Positions 27,679-36,800 of a stretch of 64,000 nucleotides of DNA are shown piece by piece. The position numbers were made by a program, and so were the translations under genes. Location of the stretch: the NCBI RefSeq assembly GCF_019802055.1, contig NZ_JAHVHW010000007.1:682001-746000 (forward strand). Reading direction: 5' to 3'. This DNA comes from Ferrimonas balearica. Its GTDB lineage: Bacteria; Pseudomonadota; Gammaproteobacteria; Enterobacterales; Shewanellaceae. Each line of letters starts with the position of its first letter. The stretch's first letter is position 1. The notes beneath the pieces were generated by a model. That model did not search any database and was not told the DNA's origin. It was given only the letters and a program-made list of their open reading frames with translations.

Positions 27679-28128
27679 ATGATTCTGGCCCGTTTACGCC
27701 GTTTGCTCAGCAGTGAGCAGGATTCCGCGATCAAGCAGAGTGAGGTGGATGCCCGGCTGGCTTGCGCCGCTTTGCTGTTGGAGGTTTCCCGCAGTGATGG
27801 CAGCCACGGCCCTGAAGAGAAGGCGGCCATCTGGCATCTGTTGGAGAGAGGGTTCTCCCTGTCGGAGCGGGAGCTGCGGACCCTGTTTGATCAGGCTCTG
27901 GAAGTGAGCGAAGAGGCTTCTGACCTGTTTGCCTTTACCTCTGTGGCGAAGAAAAACCTGAATCAGGACCAGAAGGTGGCGCTGGTTCGTGGCTTGTGGC
28001 AAGTGGCCTATGCCGACGGGACTCTGGATCCGGAGGAGGAGGGGGTAATCCGAAAGGTGTCGGAATTGCTTTACGTCAGCCACGGCGATTACATTCAGGC
28101 CAAGCTGGCGGCACAGCCGTCACAGTAA
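27679..28128 (+). CDS. TerB-like (tellurite resistance/DjlA-type) protein
   Basis: A 149-residue soluble helical protein with two acidic repeats, SRSDGSHGPEEK and AYADGTLDPEEE, typical of the TerB fold. Despite the name, lone TerB proteins of this size are not proven to act in tellurite resistance; metal binding through the acidic loops is inferred. I start at 27679 with GGGAGTGAC upstream; the earlier in-frame codon lies in the rplY terminator. Confidence 0.85.
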   Translation: MILARLRRLLSSEQDSAIKQSEVDARLACAALLLEVSRSDGSHGPEEKAAIWHLLERGFSLSERELRTLFDQALEVSEEASDLFAFTSVAKKNLNQDQKVALVRGLWQVAYADGTLDPEEEGVIRKVSELLYVSHGDYIQAKLAAQPSQ

Positions 28129-28139
28129 GTCAGAGAGAC

Positions 28140-28168
28140 AAAAAAGGGGCCCCGATGGGCCCCCGTTT
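28140..28168. terminator. Bidirectional terminator
   Basis: Stem GGGGCCC/GGGCCCC with a CGAT loop (28146-28163). On the minus strand it is followed by six T residues, so it is strongest for the UPF0149 gene; it may also stop the TerB-like transcript. Confidence 0.75.
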
Positions 28169-28184
28169 GGCAGTGACAGGATGA

Positions 28185-28811
28185 TCAGTGGGCGGTTTGC
28201 ACCGGCGCCAGTTCACCCTCGTCATCCAGTTTGACCTGGCTCCAGCCATGCATATAGTCCAGGGCCTCCTCCATCGCTTGGAGCAGGGCTTCCGGCTCAG
28301 GCTCTCCGCCCTGGCGCCAGGCCACGGCGTGCTCCTCGTCGCTGCCCAGAGTGGCCACATAGCCAAGCAGGCCTGCGCAGGACTCCACCTCTTCAAACTG
28401 GGCTTCGGTCAGCAACTCCTGCCAGGCTTCGTTCAGGAACACGAAGCCGGTCATAAAGCCTGCCAGCCAGTGACGCAGCGGCTGCGGCACCTCACGGGAC
28501 TTCAGGGAATCCAGATGCTCTGACATCTCCTTCGGCATCAGTCTCTGCTTCTGATGCACCTCATCATGGATTTCGTTGAACAGGGTGAACAGCATCTCCA
28601 TGGTTTTGGCTTCATAGGGCCAGTACTCCTGCTCCGGCTCAACTCCGGCGATGGCGCTGCTCCAGCTGGCAGGATCCAGAGTTCGGGGATGGCAGTGCAG
28701 GTGAGCCAGAAATCCTTTGGCCTGGATCAGGTCCATACCACCTTGCTGGGCACTGTCGTTCAGGATCTGGGCCAGTCGCTTTTCGTCGTGTTTGGTCAGT
28801 TTGTCTTTCAT
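28185..28811 (-). CDS. UPF0149 (YgfB/YecA-like) family protein
   Basis: A 208-residue soluble acidic protein. The FLAHLHCHP and GFMTGFVFLNEAWQ regions match the UPF0149 fold. The C-terminal SEC-C zinc motif of YecA is absent, and the protein ends in an acidic, Gln/His tail. Function is not established. I start at 28811 (MKDKLTKHDEKRL), where family similarity begins; its ribosome site is weak, so a nearby alternative start is possible. Confidence 0.78.
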   Translation of the reverse strand: MKDKLTKHDEKRLAQILNDSAQQGGMDLIQAKGFLAHLHCHPRTLDPASWSSAIAGVEPEQEYWPYEAKTMEMLFTLFNEIHDEVHQKQRLMPKEMSEHLDSLKSREVPQPLRHWLAGFMTGFVFLNEAWQELLTEAQFEEVESCAGLLGYVATLGSDEEHAVAWRQGGEPEPEALLQAMEEALDYMHGWSQVKLDDEGELAPVQTAH

Positions 28812-28925
28812 TGTCTGAGCCGGGTTTGAACCATGTCGCATAGGGTCGCATGTTTGCGAAGCTTTGCCAGCGCTATCACCCAATAACTGTGCGCTGGATC
28901 CCTGCCGGTTTGCATCCGGCCCCGA

Positions 28926-28955
28926 TTGGTTTGTGTTAAACGGCAATGTTATAAC
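28926..28955 (+). promoter_or_regulatory. Sigma70-like promoter for GNAT gene
   Basis: TTGGTT (28926-28931) and TATAAC (28950-28955) are 18 bases apart, with the -10 about 37 bases before the ATG at 28992. Confidence 0.5.
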
Positions 28956-28991
28956 GAGAAGCCCTGATTTTTGCAGTATCAAGGACGAAAG

Positions 28992-29543
28992 ATGTTTACC
29001 CTTCCCATTGATTCGGAACTGAAGCTGGCCCTGTTGGGGCCGGAACATGCCGCCAAGCTGTTTGAGCTGGTATTGGCCAATCGCGACTACCTCAGTCAAT
29101 TCCTTGGCTGGCCGGGTCTGGTTCAGCAGCAGGAGGACAGCCGTCAGTTTCTGTGCCAGGCGCTGGGCGATTATGGCGAGGGCCACAGTCTGACCTGCGG
29201 CTTGCTGCTGGAGGACGAACTGGTCGGGATGATTGATCTGCGAGGCCTGGATGCCCGCCGTGTCGGCATCCTGGGCTATTGGTTGGCAGAGCCCTATCAG
29301 GGCAGGGGCGTAGTGACCCGCGCTGCCAGGGGACTGGTGCGATATGGGTTTGAGCAGATGGACCTGGAGAAGGTGGAGTTGCGTTGTGCTGATCAGAATG
29401 CCCAGAGCTGTGCCGTGGCAACGCGACTTGGCTTCACGCTGGAGGGCACGTTGCGACGGGCGGAAGTGGTCAATGGCCAGTGTCTGGACCATCGGGTTTA
29501 CGGGATTTTAAAGTCGGAGTGGCAAAATCAGGGGGCAGACTGA
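28992..29543 (+). CDS. RimJ/RimL-type GNAT N-acetyltransferase
   Basis: A 183-residue GNAT acetyltransferase. The acetyl-CoA loop is seen as GILGYWLAEPYQGRGVVTRAARGLV, with the later CADQNAQSCAVATRLGF typical of RimJ/RimL proteins (alpha-N-acetylation of ribosomal proteins, or small amines such as spermidine). The target cannot be told. I start at 28992 because of AAGGACGAAAG upstream; an in-frame codon seven residues earlier lacks a ribosome site. Confidence 0.88.
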   Translation: MFTLPIDSELKLALLGPEHAAKLFELVLANRDYLSQFLGWPGLVQQQEDSRQFLCQALGDYGEGHSLTCGLLLEDELVGMIDLRGLDARRVGILGYWLAEPYQGRGVVTRAARGLVRYGFEQMDLEKVELRCADQNAQSCAVATRLGFTLEGTLRRAEVVNGQCLDHRVYGILKSEWQNQGAD

Positions 29544-29640
29544 TCCCGAGCTGAACCTGTGCCCGGTGTCGCTTGTCAGCGGCACCATGGGATCGATAAG
29601 GTAATGGCTTCAAGGACTCACCGAATATTTAGCGACCATC

Positions 29641-30003
29641 ATGAAACCTGGAATTCATTATCATTGCCCCGCCTGTGACCGCGATCTGGAGATGAGTGCC
29701 CAGCGCTTTGCAGACCTGATGAAGCATCAGACGTGGGCCTGTGAGCAGTGTGAAGCGCCGCTTCAGGTCAGTGAGGCGGACCATGCCGCCATGGCTGAGC
29801 GTGTTGGCCAGTATCGGCAGCAAGCGACCAAACACCTGCTGCCGGTGGGCCTGCTGCTCAGCACCATCGTGTTGCACCTGAACGGCTTTATCGGCAATGC
29901 GCTGCTGGCGCTGGGCTTTGCCCTGAGCTTTGTGGGGCTTATCTGGGTCCGGAAAATCCATTTCCCGCCCCTGACGTTGACGGCAGAGCGGCAGGACGGG
30001 TAA
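29641..30003 (+). CDS. Small zinc-ribbon membrane protein, unknown
   Basis: A 120-residue protein. Two CxxC pairs (HCPACD and ACEQCE, residues 9-12 and 34-37) form a probable zinc ribbon, followed by two membrane segments (about 67-105). I do not recognise the family. The arrangement of a cytoplasmic zinc ribbon before a hairpin membrane anchor occurs in many small regulatory or assembly proteins. It has its own terminator and no operon partner. Confidence 0.7.
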   Translation: MKPGIHYHCPACDRDLEMSAQRFADLMKHQTWACEQCEAPLQVSEADHAAMAERVGQYRQQATKHLLPVGLLLSTIVLHLNGFIGNALLALGFALSFVGLIWVRKIHFPPLTLTAERQDG

Positions 30004-30021
30004 GCGGGCCGCCACCCGTTG

Positions 30022-30049
30022 AAAACGGAGCCTCCGCGCTCCGTTTTTG
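30022..30049 (+). terminator. Rho-independent terminator
   Basis: Stem AAAACGGAG/CTCCGTTTT with an eight-base loop, ending in five T residues, directly after the zinc-ribbon gene. Confidence 0.75.
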
Positions 30050-30142
30050 CATTTCTGGCCCCTCAGTTTTCTCGCTTTTTCAGCAGGATTCCAATAGGTT
30101 AACGCCAACAATGGATGGCGATTTGTCGAAATGGAGTTGAAG

Positions 30143-30535
30143 ATGACACTGCAGTGGACCGGCTTTTACGCGGCCTGGATAGGTTTGATTACCCTGGCTC
30201 TGGCCTGGCGGGTGGTTCGGCAAAGGCGCCTGCTGAAGATTGGTGTGGGGGATGCGGACAATCGGGATCTGACCCTCCGCATCCGTGCTCATGCCAATCT
30301 TACGGAATACGCCCCAATCGCCTTGATTCTGCTGGGGTGTGCCGAAGCCAGCGGCGCGCCACTGCCACTGTTGCATGGCTGTGGCGCTGCGCTGGTGATT
30401 GGGCGGATATTGCATCCCTGGGGGCTGAGCGGCGGTCGTGGGGGGTACCACATTGGTCGTCTGGTCGGCACGCTGCTCACCTGGCTGGCCATTCTGGCCG
30501 GCTCGCTCTACCTGTTGATGGTCGCTTTTAGCTAG
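30143..30535 (+). CDS. MAPEG-family membrane protein
   Basis: A 130-residue protein with four membrane segments. The MAPEG signature is visible as RAHANLTEYAPIALILL and GRILHPWGL, like the E. coli YecN group. MAPEG proteins include glutathione-dependent transferases and peroxidases; bacterial members are mostly unstudied. I start at 30143, where GGAG lies six bases upstream, rather than at 30131. The gene ends four bases from the convergent REC-TPR gene. Confidence 0.88.
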   Translation: MTLQWTGFYAAWIGLITLALAWRVVRQRRLLKIGVGDADNRDLTLRIRAHANLTEYAPIALILLGCAEASGAPLPLLHGCGAALVIGRILHPWGLSGGRGGYHIGRLVGTLLTWLAILAGSLYLLMVAFS

Positions 30536-30538
30536 CGA

Positions 30539-32107
30539 TTAAGCCGCCCGCGCTGGCTTCAGCGCATTCACCACCTGCTGGCAGCGCTGCACGATCTGGT
30601 TTACCTCATGTTTGGGCATCGACTGGGGCCAGGCGAGATTCAGCTCACTCAACAGTTTTTCGCACACCGGGCTGAGGTAGGGTGCCATCTGGTGCATGGC
30701 CAGTAGAAGCTGGAGCCGGGCCTGATGGTCGCGGCTGTAATGCAGCTTTTGCCACTGGGCATTGAGCTGCTCCAACATCTGCATCTGGCCCAGATGGCAC
30801 GCTTCCAGATGGGCCAGCATCGCCGCCCGAACCTCGACCACCATCTCTTCACTGTTGACCTTGAGGCGCTCTCGGGCCTGGGTCATGGCGGTTCGGAACG
30901 CCTCATCAAAGGAGAGCGCTGAAAGCAGGTGAGCCAGATGGTGCCAGTCGTAAAAATGGCTGAGCAGCCCGTTTCGACTCAGGGCCAGTATCAACGCAAT
31001 CGCTTCACGTACGCGCCCGGTCAGCAACAGCAGGTGGGCTTTGGCCAGCTGAACCGGTCCCTTCGCGTCACTGGGGTCCACCTGGGCCAGCAGTTTGGTG
31101 ACCAGTTGGAGACATTGAGGACGCTCCGTTTCCGGCAGCAGGTGATGACCCATCAGCAGACGCCGCACCCGGTTGAGTCGGGTGTACCCGGTGTCACGGA
31201 AGGTGCCTTTGCTCTTCAGCGCAAACGCGTCATAGGCTTTGATCATCCCCATGGCGTCATCCACGCAGTAGCAGAGATCGGAGATCAATCCCTCTCGATG
31301 GGACGTGTCCATGGCCAGACGGTGAGCCGCCTGCAAGTGGGCGATCGATTCCGGAATGCGTACTGAAGAGAGGCTGTAACGGCTCAGGCAATCCAGGGCA
31401 TCAATGGTGATGCGGCGCCCTTCAAGCAGTGGTTGAAGCAGCGCTTGTGCCTCCTCCGGCTCGCCCAGGTCCAGGCAGGTGTTGGCGAGGCCAAGCCGTG
31501 CCCAGTCGGCACCACTCTGCTCCAGCGCACTCTGGTAGAGCACTTTAGCCTCTTCAAAGAAGCGGGCCTTGCGCAGCAGTTTGCCCTGAGTTTCCCGAAG
31601 CAGGGGCAGGTATTGGGGGTGCCATACGGCCAGCTCGTCACACAGCGCCAACGCTTTCTCATGGTCGCCTCTGGCGATCGCCTGATGCAGGGGAAGCAGG
31701 TGATGACGTCGCCGCAGGGCGCGGTCGATACGCTGCTTCAGCACCTCCGGATTCAGGGGCTTAAGCAGGTATTCGTCCGGTTTCAGGTCCAGCATGGCGT
31801 GGACCACGTGGCCCTGGGCTTCGCCGGTGATGACGATAAAGACCGTTGATTCGCTGATCCAGCCATAGTGACGTAACTCCTCCAGGATCTGGCGGCCATT
31901 CAGGCCCTCTCCGAAGTTGAAGTCACACAGGACCAGATCCACCGGTTGTTCCTGAGCCAGGCGCAGACACTCCTTGCCGGTTTTGGCCTGAAGAATGTGC
32001 TCATCGCGGAAGCCCTGGCGCCTGAGCATCAGTTTCAGAAAGGACTGCACTGGGGGCGCATCATCGGCCACCAGAACCCGGAGCTGGCTAAGGTCGAGAC
32101 TGGGCAT
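30539..32107 (-). CDS. REC-TPR response regulator
   Basis: A 522-residue response regulator: an N-terminal receiver (1-125) with acidic pair VADDA, phosphoacceptor Asp in LVLCDFNFGEG (near 58) and Lys in LLKPLNP, followed by about 390 residues of TPR-like helical repeats (for example ALALCDELAVWHPQYLPLLRE). There is no DNA-binding or enzyme domain, so output is probably by protein contact. It is the last gene of the phosphorelay operon and its start overlaps the previous stop (TGATG). Confidence 0.88.
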   Translation of the reverse strand: MPSLDLSQLRVLVADDAPPVQSFLKLMLRRQGFRDEHILQAKTGKECLRLAQEQPVDLVLCDFNFGEGLNGRQILEELRHYGWISESTVFIVITGEAQGHVVHAMLDLKPDEYLLKPLNPEVLKQRIDRALRRRHHLLPLHQAIARGDHEKALALCDELAVWHPQYLPLLRETQGKLLRKARFFEEAKVLYQSALEQSGADWARLGLANTCLDLGEPEEAQALLQPLLEGRRITIDALDCLSRYSLSSVRIPESIAHLQAAHRLAMDTSHREGLISDLCYCVDDAMGMIKAYDAFALKSKGTFRDTGYTRLNRVRRLLMGHHLLPETERPQCLQLVTKLLAQVDPSDAKGPVQLAKAHLLLLTGRVREAIALILALSRNGLLSHFYDWHHLAHLLSALSFDEAFRTAMTQARERLKVNSEEMVVEVRAAMLAHLEACHLGQMQMLEQLNAQWQKLHYSRDHQARLQLLLAMHQMAPYLSPVCEKLLSELNLAWPQSMPKHEVNQIVQRCQQVVNALKPARAA

Positions 32108-32763
32108 CAGTGTGACTCCACCACAGCCCGAAGTTCGTGGTGCAGGGGCTCAAGCGCCGCCTGCGCCGCCATGCAGTCGGAATGGTCCAGCGCGCATTTC
32201 AGGGTATCCAGAGCGGTCAGTGGCAGGTCCAGCATGGCGCGACTGCCCTCCAGCTTATGGTGCAGTTGCCAGGCATGAGTGAGGTCTTGCTGAGCCAGGG
32301 CATCGGTCAGGGCCACAATGTCGGCGGCGGTGGCCTCCGCAAAAATGGCCATCAACTCGGTACGCTCAGTGTCGCTCAGACAGTCCAGAGGCGGGGCCTG
32401 GTGGCCCAGGCCCAGCAGTGCCACCAGGTTATCCAGTTGCTCCGGTTTCAGCGGCTTGGCCAGCACTTCGTCAAACACCATCCGCTCCTCCGGCGCCAAA
32501 GTTGCCGCACTCCAGGCCACGAAAGTGCATTGGTCGCCCAACCGGGAGCGCAGGTTGATGGCCAACTGGTGGCCCAGCAGCTCCGGCATCACCTGGTCGA
32601 TGATGATCATCGCCGGCATGACGCCAGCGTCCTCGATGACCCGCGCCGCATCCAGAGGTTCGGTGATGGCAAAGGTGCGGCAACCGCGGCTGACCAACGC
32701 CTGCTCAAGCAACATGGCGTTGATGGGGTTGTCGTCGACGACAATGCAAAGTGGCTCAGTCAT
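32107..32763 (-). CDS. REC-HPt protein of the phosphorelay operon
   Basis: A 218-residue protein with a receiver (about 1-115; DD in VVDDN, Asp in IIIDQVMPELLG, Lys in LAKPLK) followed by a histidine-phosphotransfer-like helical domain with LHHKLEGSRAML. The HPt motif reads HKLEGS, where HxLKGS is usual, so phosphotransfer is likely but not certain. The receiver keeps the acceptor Asp. It overlaps the kinase gene by eight bases and the REC-TPR gene by one. Confidence 0.85.
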   Translation of the reverse strand: MTEPLCIVVDDNPINAMLLEQALVSRGCRTFAITEPLDAARVIEDAGVMPAMIIIDQVMPELLGHQLAINLRSRLGDQCTFVAWSAATLAPEERMVFDEVLAKPLKPEQLDNLVALLGLGHQAPPLDCLSDTERTELMAIFAEATAADIVALTDALAQQDLTHAWQLHHKLEGSRAMLDLPLTALDTLKCALDHSDCMAAQAALEPLHHELRAVVESH

Positions 32764-35700
32764 TTTCCGGAGTCTCAATCAGGGCAAGGGCCAAATCAAA
32801 ATCAAACAGGTTCAGGGCTGCCATCACGTCCTGGTAGCGCTTTGGCGTCACCCCCAAATTCGCGGCATCGAACTGGCCTATCCAGGTGAGTGCCTTGGTG
32901 TCTCCGCTGCGAAGTGCGGACAGCAATTGAGCTTTGGATACGGCGCGAGCGGTTTGCGCCGAAGCACAACTGCCGTCAGGAATCGCACGCTGGATCCGAT
33001 TGGCCAATCCCAGCGCCTGTTGCTGCAGACTGGAAAGCAAGGCGTCGGTCATGCACTGCTCCGCCTGGTGGCAGAGCCAGTACAGTGCGTTGGCACCGAG
33101 ATTTCCGGCAACCCCTTTCAGGGTGTGAATCGCCCGCTGTCGACTGGCGCTATCGGGCCACTCCTGGCGGCCAAATTGCGCCAGTTGTTTGGCAAACAGG
33201 TCGAGTGCGCGCAGCACGACTTCCATCTGTCCGCCGCCATTTTTCAGCGCGATATCCAGATCGATTCCCTGAATTTTCAGCGTGGCGGCAGGCTTGGGCT
33301 CAGTGGGGACGGCCACTGAAGTGTCGGTCTCCAGCCAGCGACTCAAGGTGCTTTGCAACTGTTTCATCCGTATCGGTTTGCCGATGGCGTCGTCAAATCC
33401 GCTTTTCCACATCCGCGCTTTGTCTTCCGGCATCACGTAGGCGCTGAGCGCGATGATCGGGGCGGTACAGAGCCCCTCTGCCTTTATCAGACTGGTGGCC
33501 TCAAAACCATCCATCACCGGCATATGGCAGTCCATCAGGATCAGGTCGTAGTGATGGCGTTTTACCAGTGACAGCGCTTCAATGCCGTTCTCGCACAGAT
33601 CGATCTCCCACTGCAGCGGCGCCAGCAGTCCCTGCATCAGTTCCTGATTGATGGCGTTGTCTTCCACCAGAAGTACCCGCTTACCCGCAGGCAGATTGAG
33701 CCTAAATGCGCTGTCACGGCTCTTACTCGGGCCGCTGGAATCCAGCACGGCACTTAAGGCATCGGCCAGTCGGGCACTGCTCAGGGGCAGGGCGATGGTC
33801 GCCGTTCCCTTCTGCTTGTCTCTGGCGGACCAGTGTTGACACACCATCAGGGCGTGGTGGACGCCGGCGGGAACGGTCTGACTGTCGTTGTACACCACGA
33901 TATCGGCCTGCTCCGGGTTGTCGGTAAAGCTCAGTTCGATGCCTTGATGGTCCAGCCAATGGGACCAGTCTGCGGGGCAGTTCACCGGTTCGGCCAGCCA
34001 GGCCAATCGCTTGCCAGAGAGATTCTGACAGCGTTGAGTTCGATTGGGCTCATGGGGCTTAGGCAGTAAAAAGGGAGCGACTAAGGCGAATCGGCTGCCC
34101 CGGCCAAGCTGACTGGTGGCGGAGAGCAGGCCGCCCATGGCACCCGCGATACCATGGCAGATGGACAGCCCCAGGCCGGTACCGCCAAAGTTGCGTGCGG
34201 TTGCTGGATCACCCTGATCAAAAGGCTGGAACAGAGTATTGAGGCGCTCTTGAGCAATACCGATCCCGGTATCCGTCACCGCGAACTCCAGCTCCACCGT
34301 ATTGCTGTCCCGCATCACCACGGTGACAGAGAGCGTAATGTCCCCCCGGTGGGTAAATTTCACCGCATTTTGTGCCAGGTTCTGCAGCACCTGACCCAGA
34401 CGCAAAGGGTCGCCCACCAACATGGCGGGCACACTCGGGTCGACCTTCACCTGCCAGCTCAGGCCTTTTTCCTGGGCGGAAAACGCTGCGATGGCGTCCA
34501 GGGGTTTCAGCACCTGATGCAGGTCAAACGGGGTCTGTTCCAGCACCATCTTGCCGGCCTCCACTTTACTGACATCCAGGATGTCATTAAGGATATGAAG
34601 CAAGCCCTGAGCGGACTGATGCACCTTCTGAAGCCACCCCCCCAATTTGTCGGAAACCGGCTCCTTCAGTGCCAGTTGGGTCAGGCCGATGATGGCGTTC
34701 ATCGGGGTGCGGATCTCATGACTCATGGTGGCCAGGAAGCGGGACTTGGCTTCAGCGGCTGCCTGGGCTTCGCACACGGCGAAGGTCAGGTCGTTCAGTA
34801 CCCGCAACGATGCCCGCCGGGAGCGCGCCAGCGTCAGCACCAGGAAACCGGTGGCCAGGGTAAACAGCAGCGTCAACACCATCAGCAGATCCACCAGGTT
34901 GAAGGAGGACGCCAATGTCTGCTCCCGAAGCACCTGGCTTCGGTACAGGGTGTTGGTCAGGGCCATGGCATGGGAGTCAACGCATTGATGCTGAAGTTCA
35001 AACGCCATTCCGGCCTGAATAACATCGTGAACCAATGCCTGATATTGCCTCAATGAGGCTTGAAGGGCGGCCCATTGCGGCGAATGGCTCGACAGCGGCG
35101 AGTGTTCCAGCCTATTGATGGCCAGCTCAATGCTGTCTATGTAGTTCTGATGTTGCTGCAGACTGGTTGCAGTGGGCTCGGCCGCCTTTCTCGGATTTGC
35201 TCGATAACTCTCCGTGTTCGCTAGTGCATTGAGCAGTTCGTTCGACAACTGTTGATGGACCTGAAACGCTTCTAACGCTTGTGACGAGGGGAGCCCCTCA
35301 CTGTCTGTATCCATCGGAACCGCCATCAGCAGGTGGCGAATGGCAAAAAATGCCTCCCGGACAAGGGTGAGCTTATTGACATAGTCCGGGATAAGAACAA
35401 GCAGGGTATCGACGCTCTGGTAGTAAGTGCGGTACTGGGGCAGCAGCTCCGCAAGAGCCGGGTTGCGGGCGGTCACTTCCTCAACCTGACCCATAAAACT
35501 CTCCAGGCTGCTTCTTGCACTCCTTAAGCCAGAGACACTCTGATCCTGATTCAGCATGGTTTCGGCGATAAGCATCTGATCCATCGCCATCTCAATCTGG
35601 GAAATATCGCGGAAGTTTCGGTATTCGGCGACCAATTGTTTGATGATGCTGACGCTGCCGATGGCGGTCAGCATCAGCACCAGAATGATCAGGGAAAACG

Positions 35701-35770
35701 CCAGAAACAGGCGGGAGAGGGAGCGACGCTCCTGCTTTCCGCGCTCCAGAATCTCATTCAATTCACTCAT
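32756..35770 (-). CDS. Hybrid sensor histidine kinase (HisKA-HATPase-REC-HPt)
   Basis: A 1004-residue membrane kinase. Two membrane segments (about 21-44 and 285-310) flank a helical periplasmic sensor of about 240 residues. Then come HisKA (H-box MSHEIRTPMNAIIG), HATPase (NAVKFT, DTGIGI, GGTGLGLSI), a degenerate region, a receiver (VEDNAINQE, Asp in ILMDCHMPVMDG, Lys in GKPIR) and a C-terminal HPt (IHTLKGVAGNLG). This is a complete four-step relay of the ArcB/BarA/TorS type with an unknown helical-bundle sensor. The ATG at 35770 comes four bases after the HD-GYP gene. Confidence 0.92.
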   Translation of the reverse strand: MSELNEILERGKQERRSLSRLFLAFSLIILVLMLTAIGSVSIIKQLVAEYRNFRDISQIEMAMDQMLIAETMLNQDQSVSGLRSARSSLESFMGQVEEVTARNPALAELLPQYRTYYQSVDTLLVLIPDYVNKLTLVREAFFAIRHLLMAVPMDTDSEGLPSSQALEAFQVHQQLSNELLNALANTESYRANPRKAAEPTATSLQQHQNYIDSIELAINRLEHSPLSSHSPQWAALQASLRQYQALVHDVIQAGMAFELQHQCVDSHAMALTNTLYRSQVLREQTLASSFNLVDLLMVLTLLFTLATGFLVLTLARSRRASLRVLNDLTFAVCEAQAAAEAKSRFLATMSHEIRTPMNAIIGLTQLALKEPVSDKLGGWLQKVHQSAQGLLHILNDILDVSKVEAGKMVLEQTPFDLHQVLKPLDAIAAFSAQEKGLSWQVKVDPSVPAMLVGDPLRLGQVLQNLAQNAVKFTHRGDITLSVTVVMRDSNTVELEFAVTDTGIGIAQERLNTLFQPFDQGDPATARNFGGTGLGLSICHGIAGAMGGLLSATSQLGRGSRFALVAPFLLPKPHEPNRTQRCQNLSGKRLAWLAEPVNCPADWSHWLDHQGIELSFTDNPEQADIVVYNDSQTVPAGVHHALMVCQHWSARDKQKGTATIALPLSSARLADALSAVLDSSGPSKSRDSAFRLNLPAGKRVLLVEDNAINQELMQGLLAPLQWEIDLCENGIEALSLVKRHHYDLILMDCHMPVMDGFEATSLIKAEGLCTAPIIALSAYVMPEDKARMWKSGFDDAIGKPIRMKQLQSTLSRWLETDTSVAVPTEPKPAATLKIQGIDLDIALKNGGGQMEVVLRALDLFAKQLAQFGRQEWPDSASRQRAIHTLKGVAGNLGANALYWLCHQAEQCMTDALLSSLQQQALGLANRIQRAIPDGSCASAQTARAVSKAQLLSALRSGDTKALTWIGQFDAANLGVTPKRYQDVMAALNLFDFDLALALIETPEND

Positions 35771-35774
35771 CAAT

Positions 35775-36800
35775 TCAGTCCCGATAGTTCTGACTGATGG
35801 CGATCATCGCCGCCCGCTGGCGCAGAAAGTGTCCGACCAGCTCCGGGTCCAGATGGGTACCCGCAGAGTCTCCGATAATGCCGAAAGCCTGGTCATAGGG
35901 CATCGACGGCTTGTAGGGCCGGGTGCTGATCAGTGCGTCAAAGACGTCGGCAATGGCCACAATGCGGGCTTCCAGTGGAATCGCTTGTCCCTCCAGGCCA
36001 CTTGGGTAGCCTGCGCCATCGAAACGCTCGTGGTGGTGGCGTGCGATGGCCCGTGCCAGGGTCATCACGTCGGAGTCGTCACCCTCCAATAACTGGGCGC
36101 CCAGCTCGGTGTGGGTTTTCATCACTTCCCACTCTGCGGCATCGAGTTTTCCGGGCTTGCTCAGGATGGCATCGGGAATGCCAATTTTTCCGATGTCGTG
36201 CAGTGGTGCCGCATGGAAAAGGTCTTTGCTCCACTGTGCAGAGCAACCATAGGACTCGGCGATCAACTGGGCGTAGTGCGCCACACGCAGCACGTGAAGA
36301 CCGGTCTCCTCATCTTTAAAGGCGGTGGCCTTGGCCAGTTTCTCGATCATCACCAGGCGCGAACGCTGCAGTTGGCTGGCTTCGTGTTTAAGGGCCTGCA
36401 ACAAGCCCAGCTTTCGGTGTTGAGCCGCCAGTTGGGCGCGGACACGGTGCATCACCGCAGGCCCGTAGAAGGGCTTGCGGATGTAATCGATGGCCCCGCA
36501 CTCAAACCCACGAACCTCATCTTCGGGGCGGCCATTGACGGAGATGAAAATCACCGGGATATCGCAGTAGTCAGCGTCCGCTTTGATCTGCTGGCACAGG
36601 GCGTAGCCATCCAGGTCCGGCATAACGATGTCCATCAGGATCAGGTCGGGGCGGTGTGGCAGGCGTGACAACGCCTCCCGGCCATTTCTGGCGATTAGGA
36701 CACGGAAGTGGGGACTCAGGATGCCCGCGAGCAGTTGCAGGTTCTCCGGGCTGTCATCGACGATCAGCACGGTGGCCTGCTCTTGAACCATCAAATTCAT
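35775..36800 (-). CDS. REC-HD-GYP cyclic-di-GMP phosphodiesterase
   Basis: A 341-residue response regulator: receiver (about 8-125; DD in IVDDSPEN, Asp in ILMDIVMPDLDG, Lys in IRKPF) joined by a helix to an HD-GYP domain. The metal-binding HD is in APLHDIGKIGIPD, the second His cluster is ARHHHERFDGAGYPSGL (complete HHExxxGxGYP class), and the last is VFDALISTRPYK. All residues needed for cyclic-di-GMP hydrolysis are present. It is first in the operon, so phosphorylation by the hybrid kinase probably sets phosphodiesterase activity. Confidence 0.9.
   Translation of the reverse strand: MNLMVQEQATVLIVDDSPENLQLLAGILSPHFRVLIARNGREALSRLPHRPDLILMDIVMPDLDGYALCQQIKADADYCDIPVIFISVNGRPEDEVRGFECGAIDYIRKPFYGPAVMHRVRAQLAAQHRKLGLLQALKHEASQLQRSRLVMIEKLAKATAFKDEETGLHVLRVAHYAQLIAESYGCSAQWSKDLFHAAPLHDIGKIGIPDAILSKPGKLDAAEWEVMKTHTELGAQLLEGDDSDVMTLARAIARHHHERFDGAGYPSGLEGQAIPLEARIVAIADVFDALISTRPYKPSMPYDQAFGIIGDSAGTHLDPELVGHFLRQRAAMIAISQNYRD

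Noticed and set aside
28812-29492. N-terminal extension of the UPF0149 gene
   Set aside because: It is antisense to the GNAT gene and crosses its promoter; homology starts at 28811.
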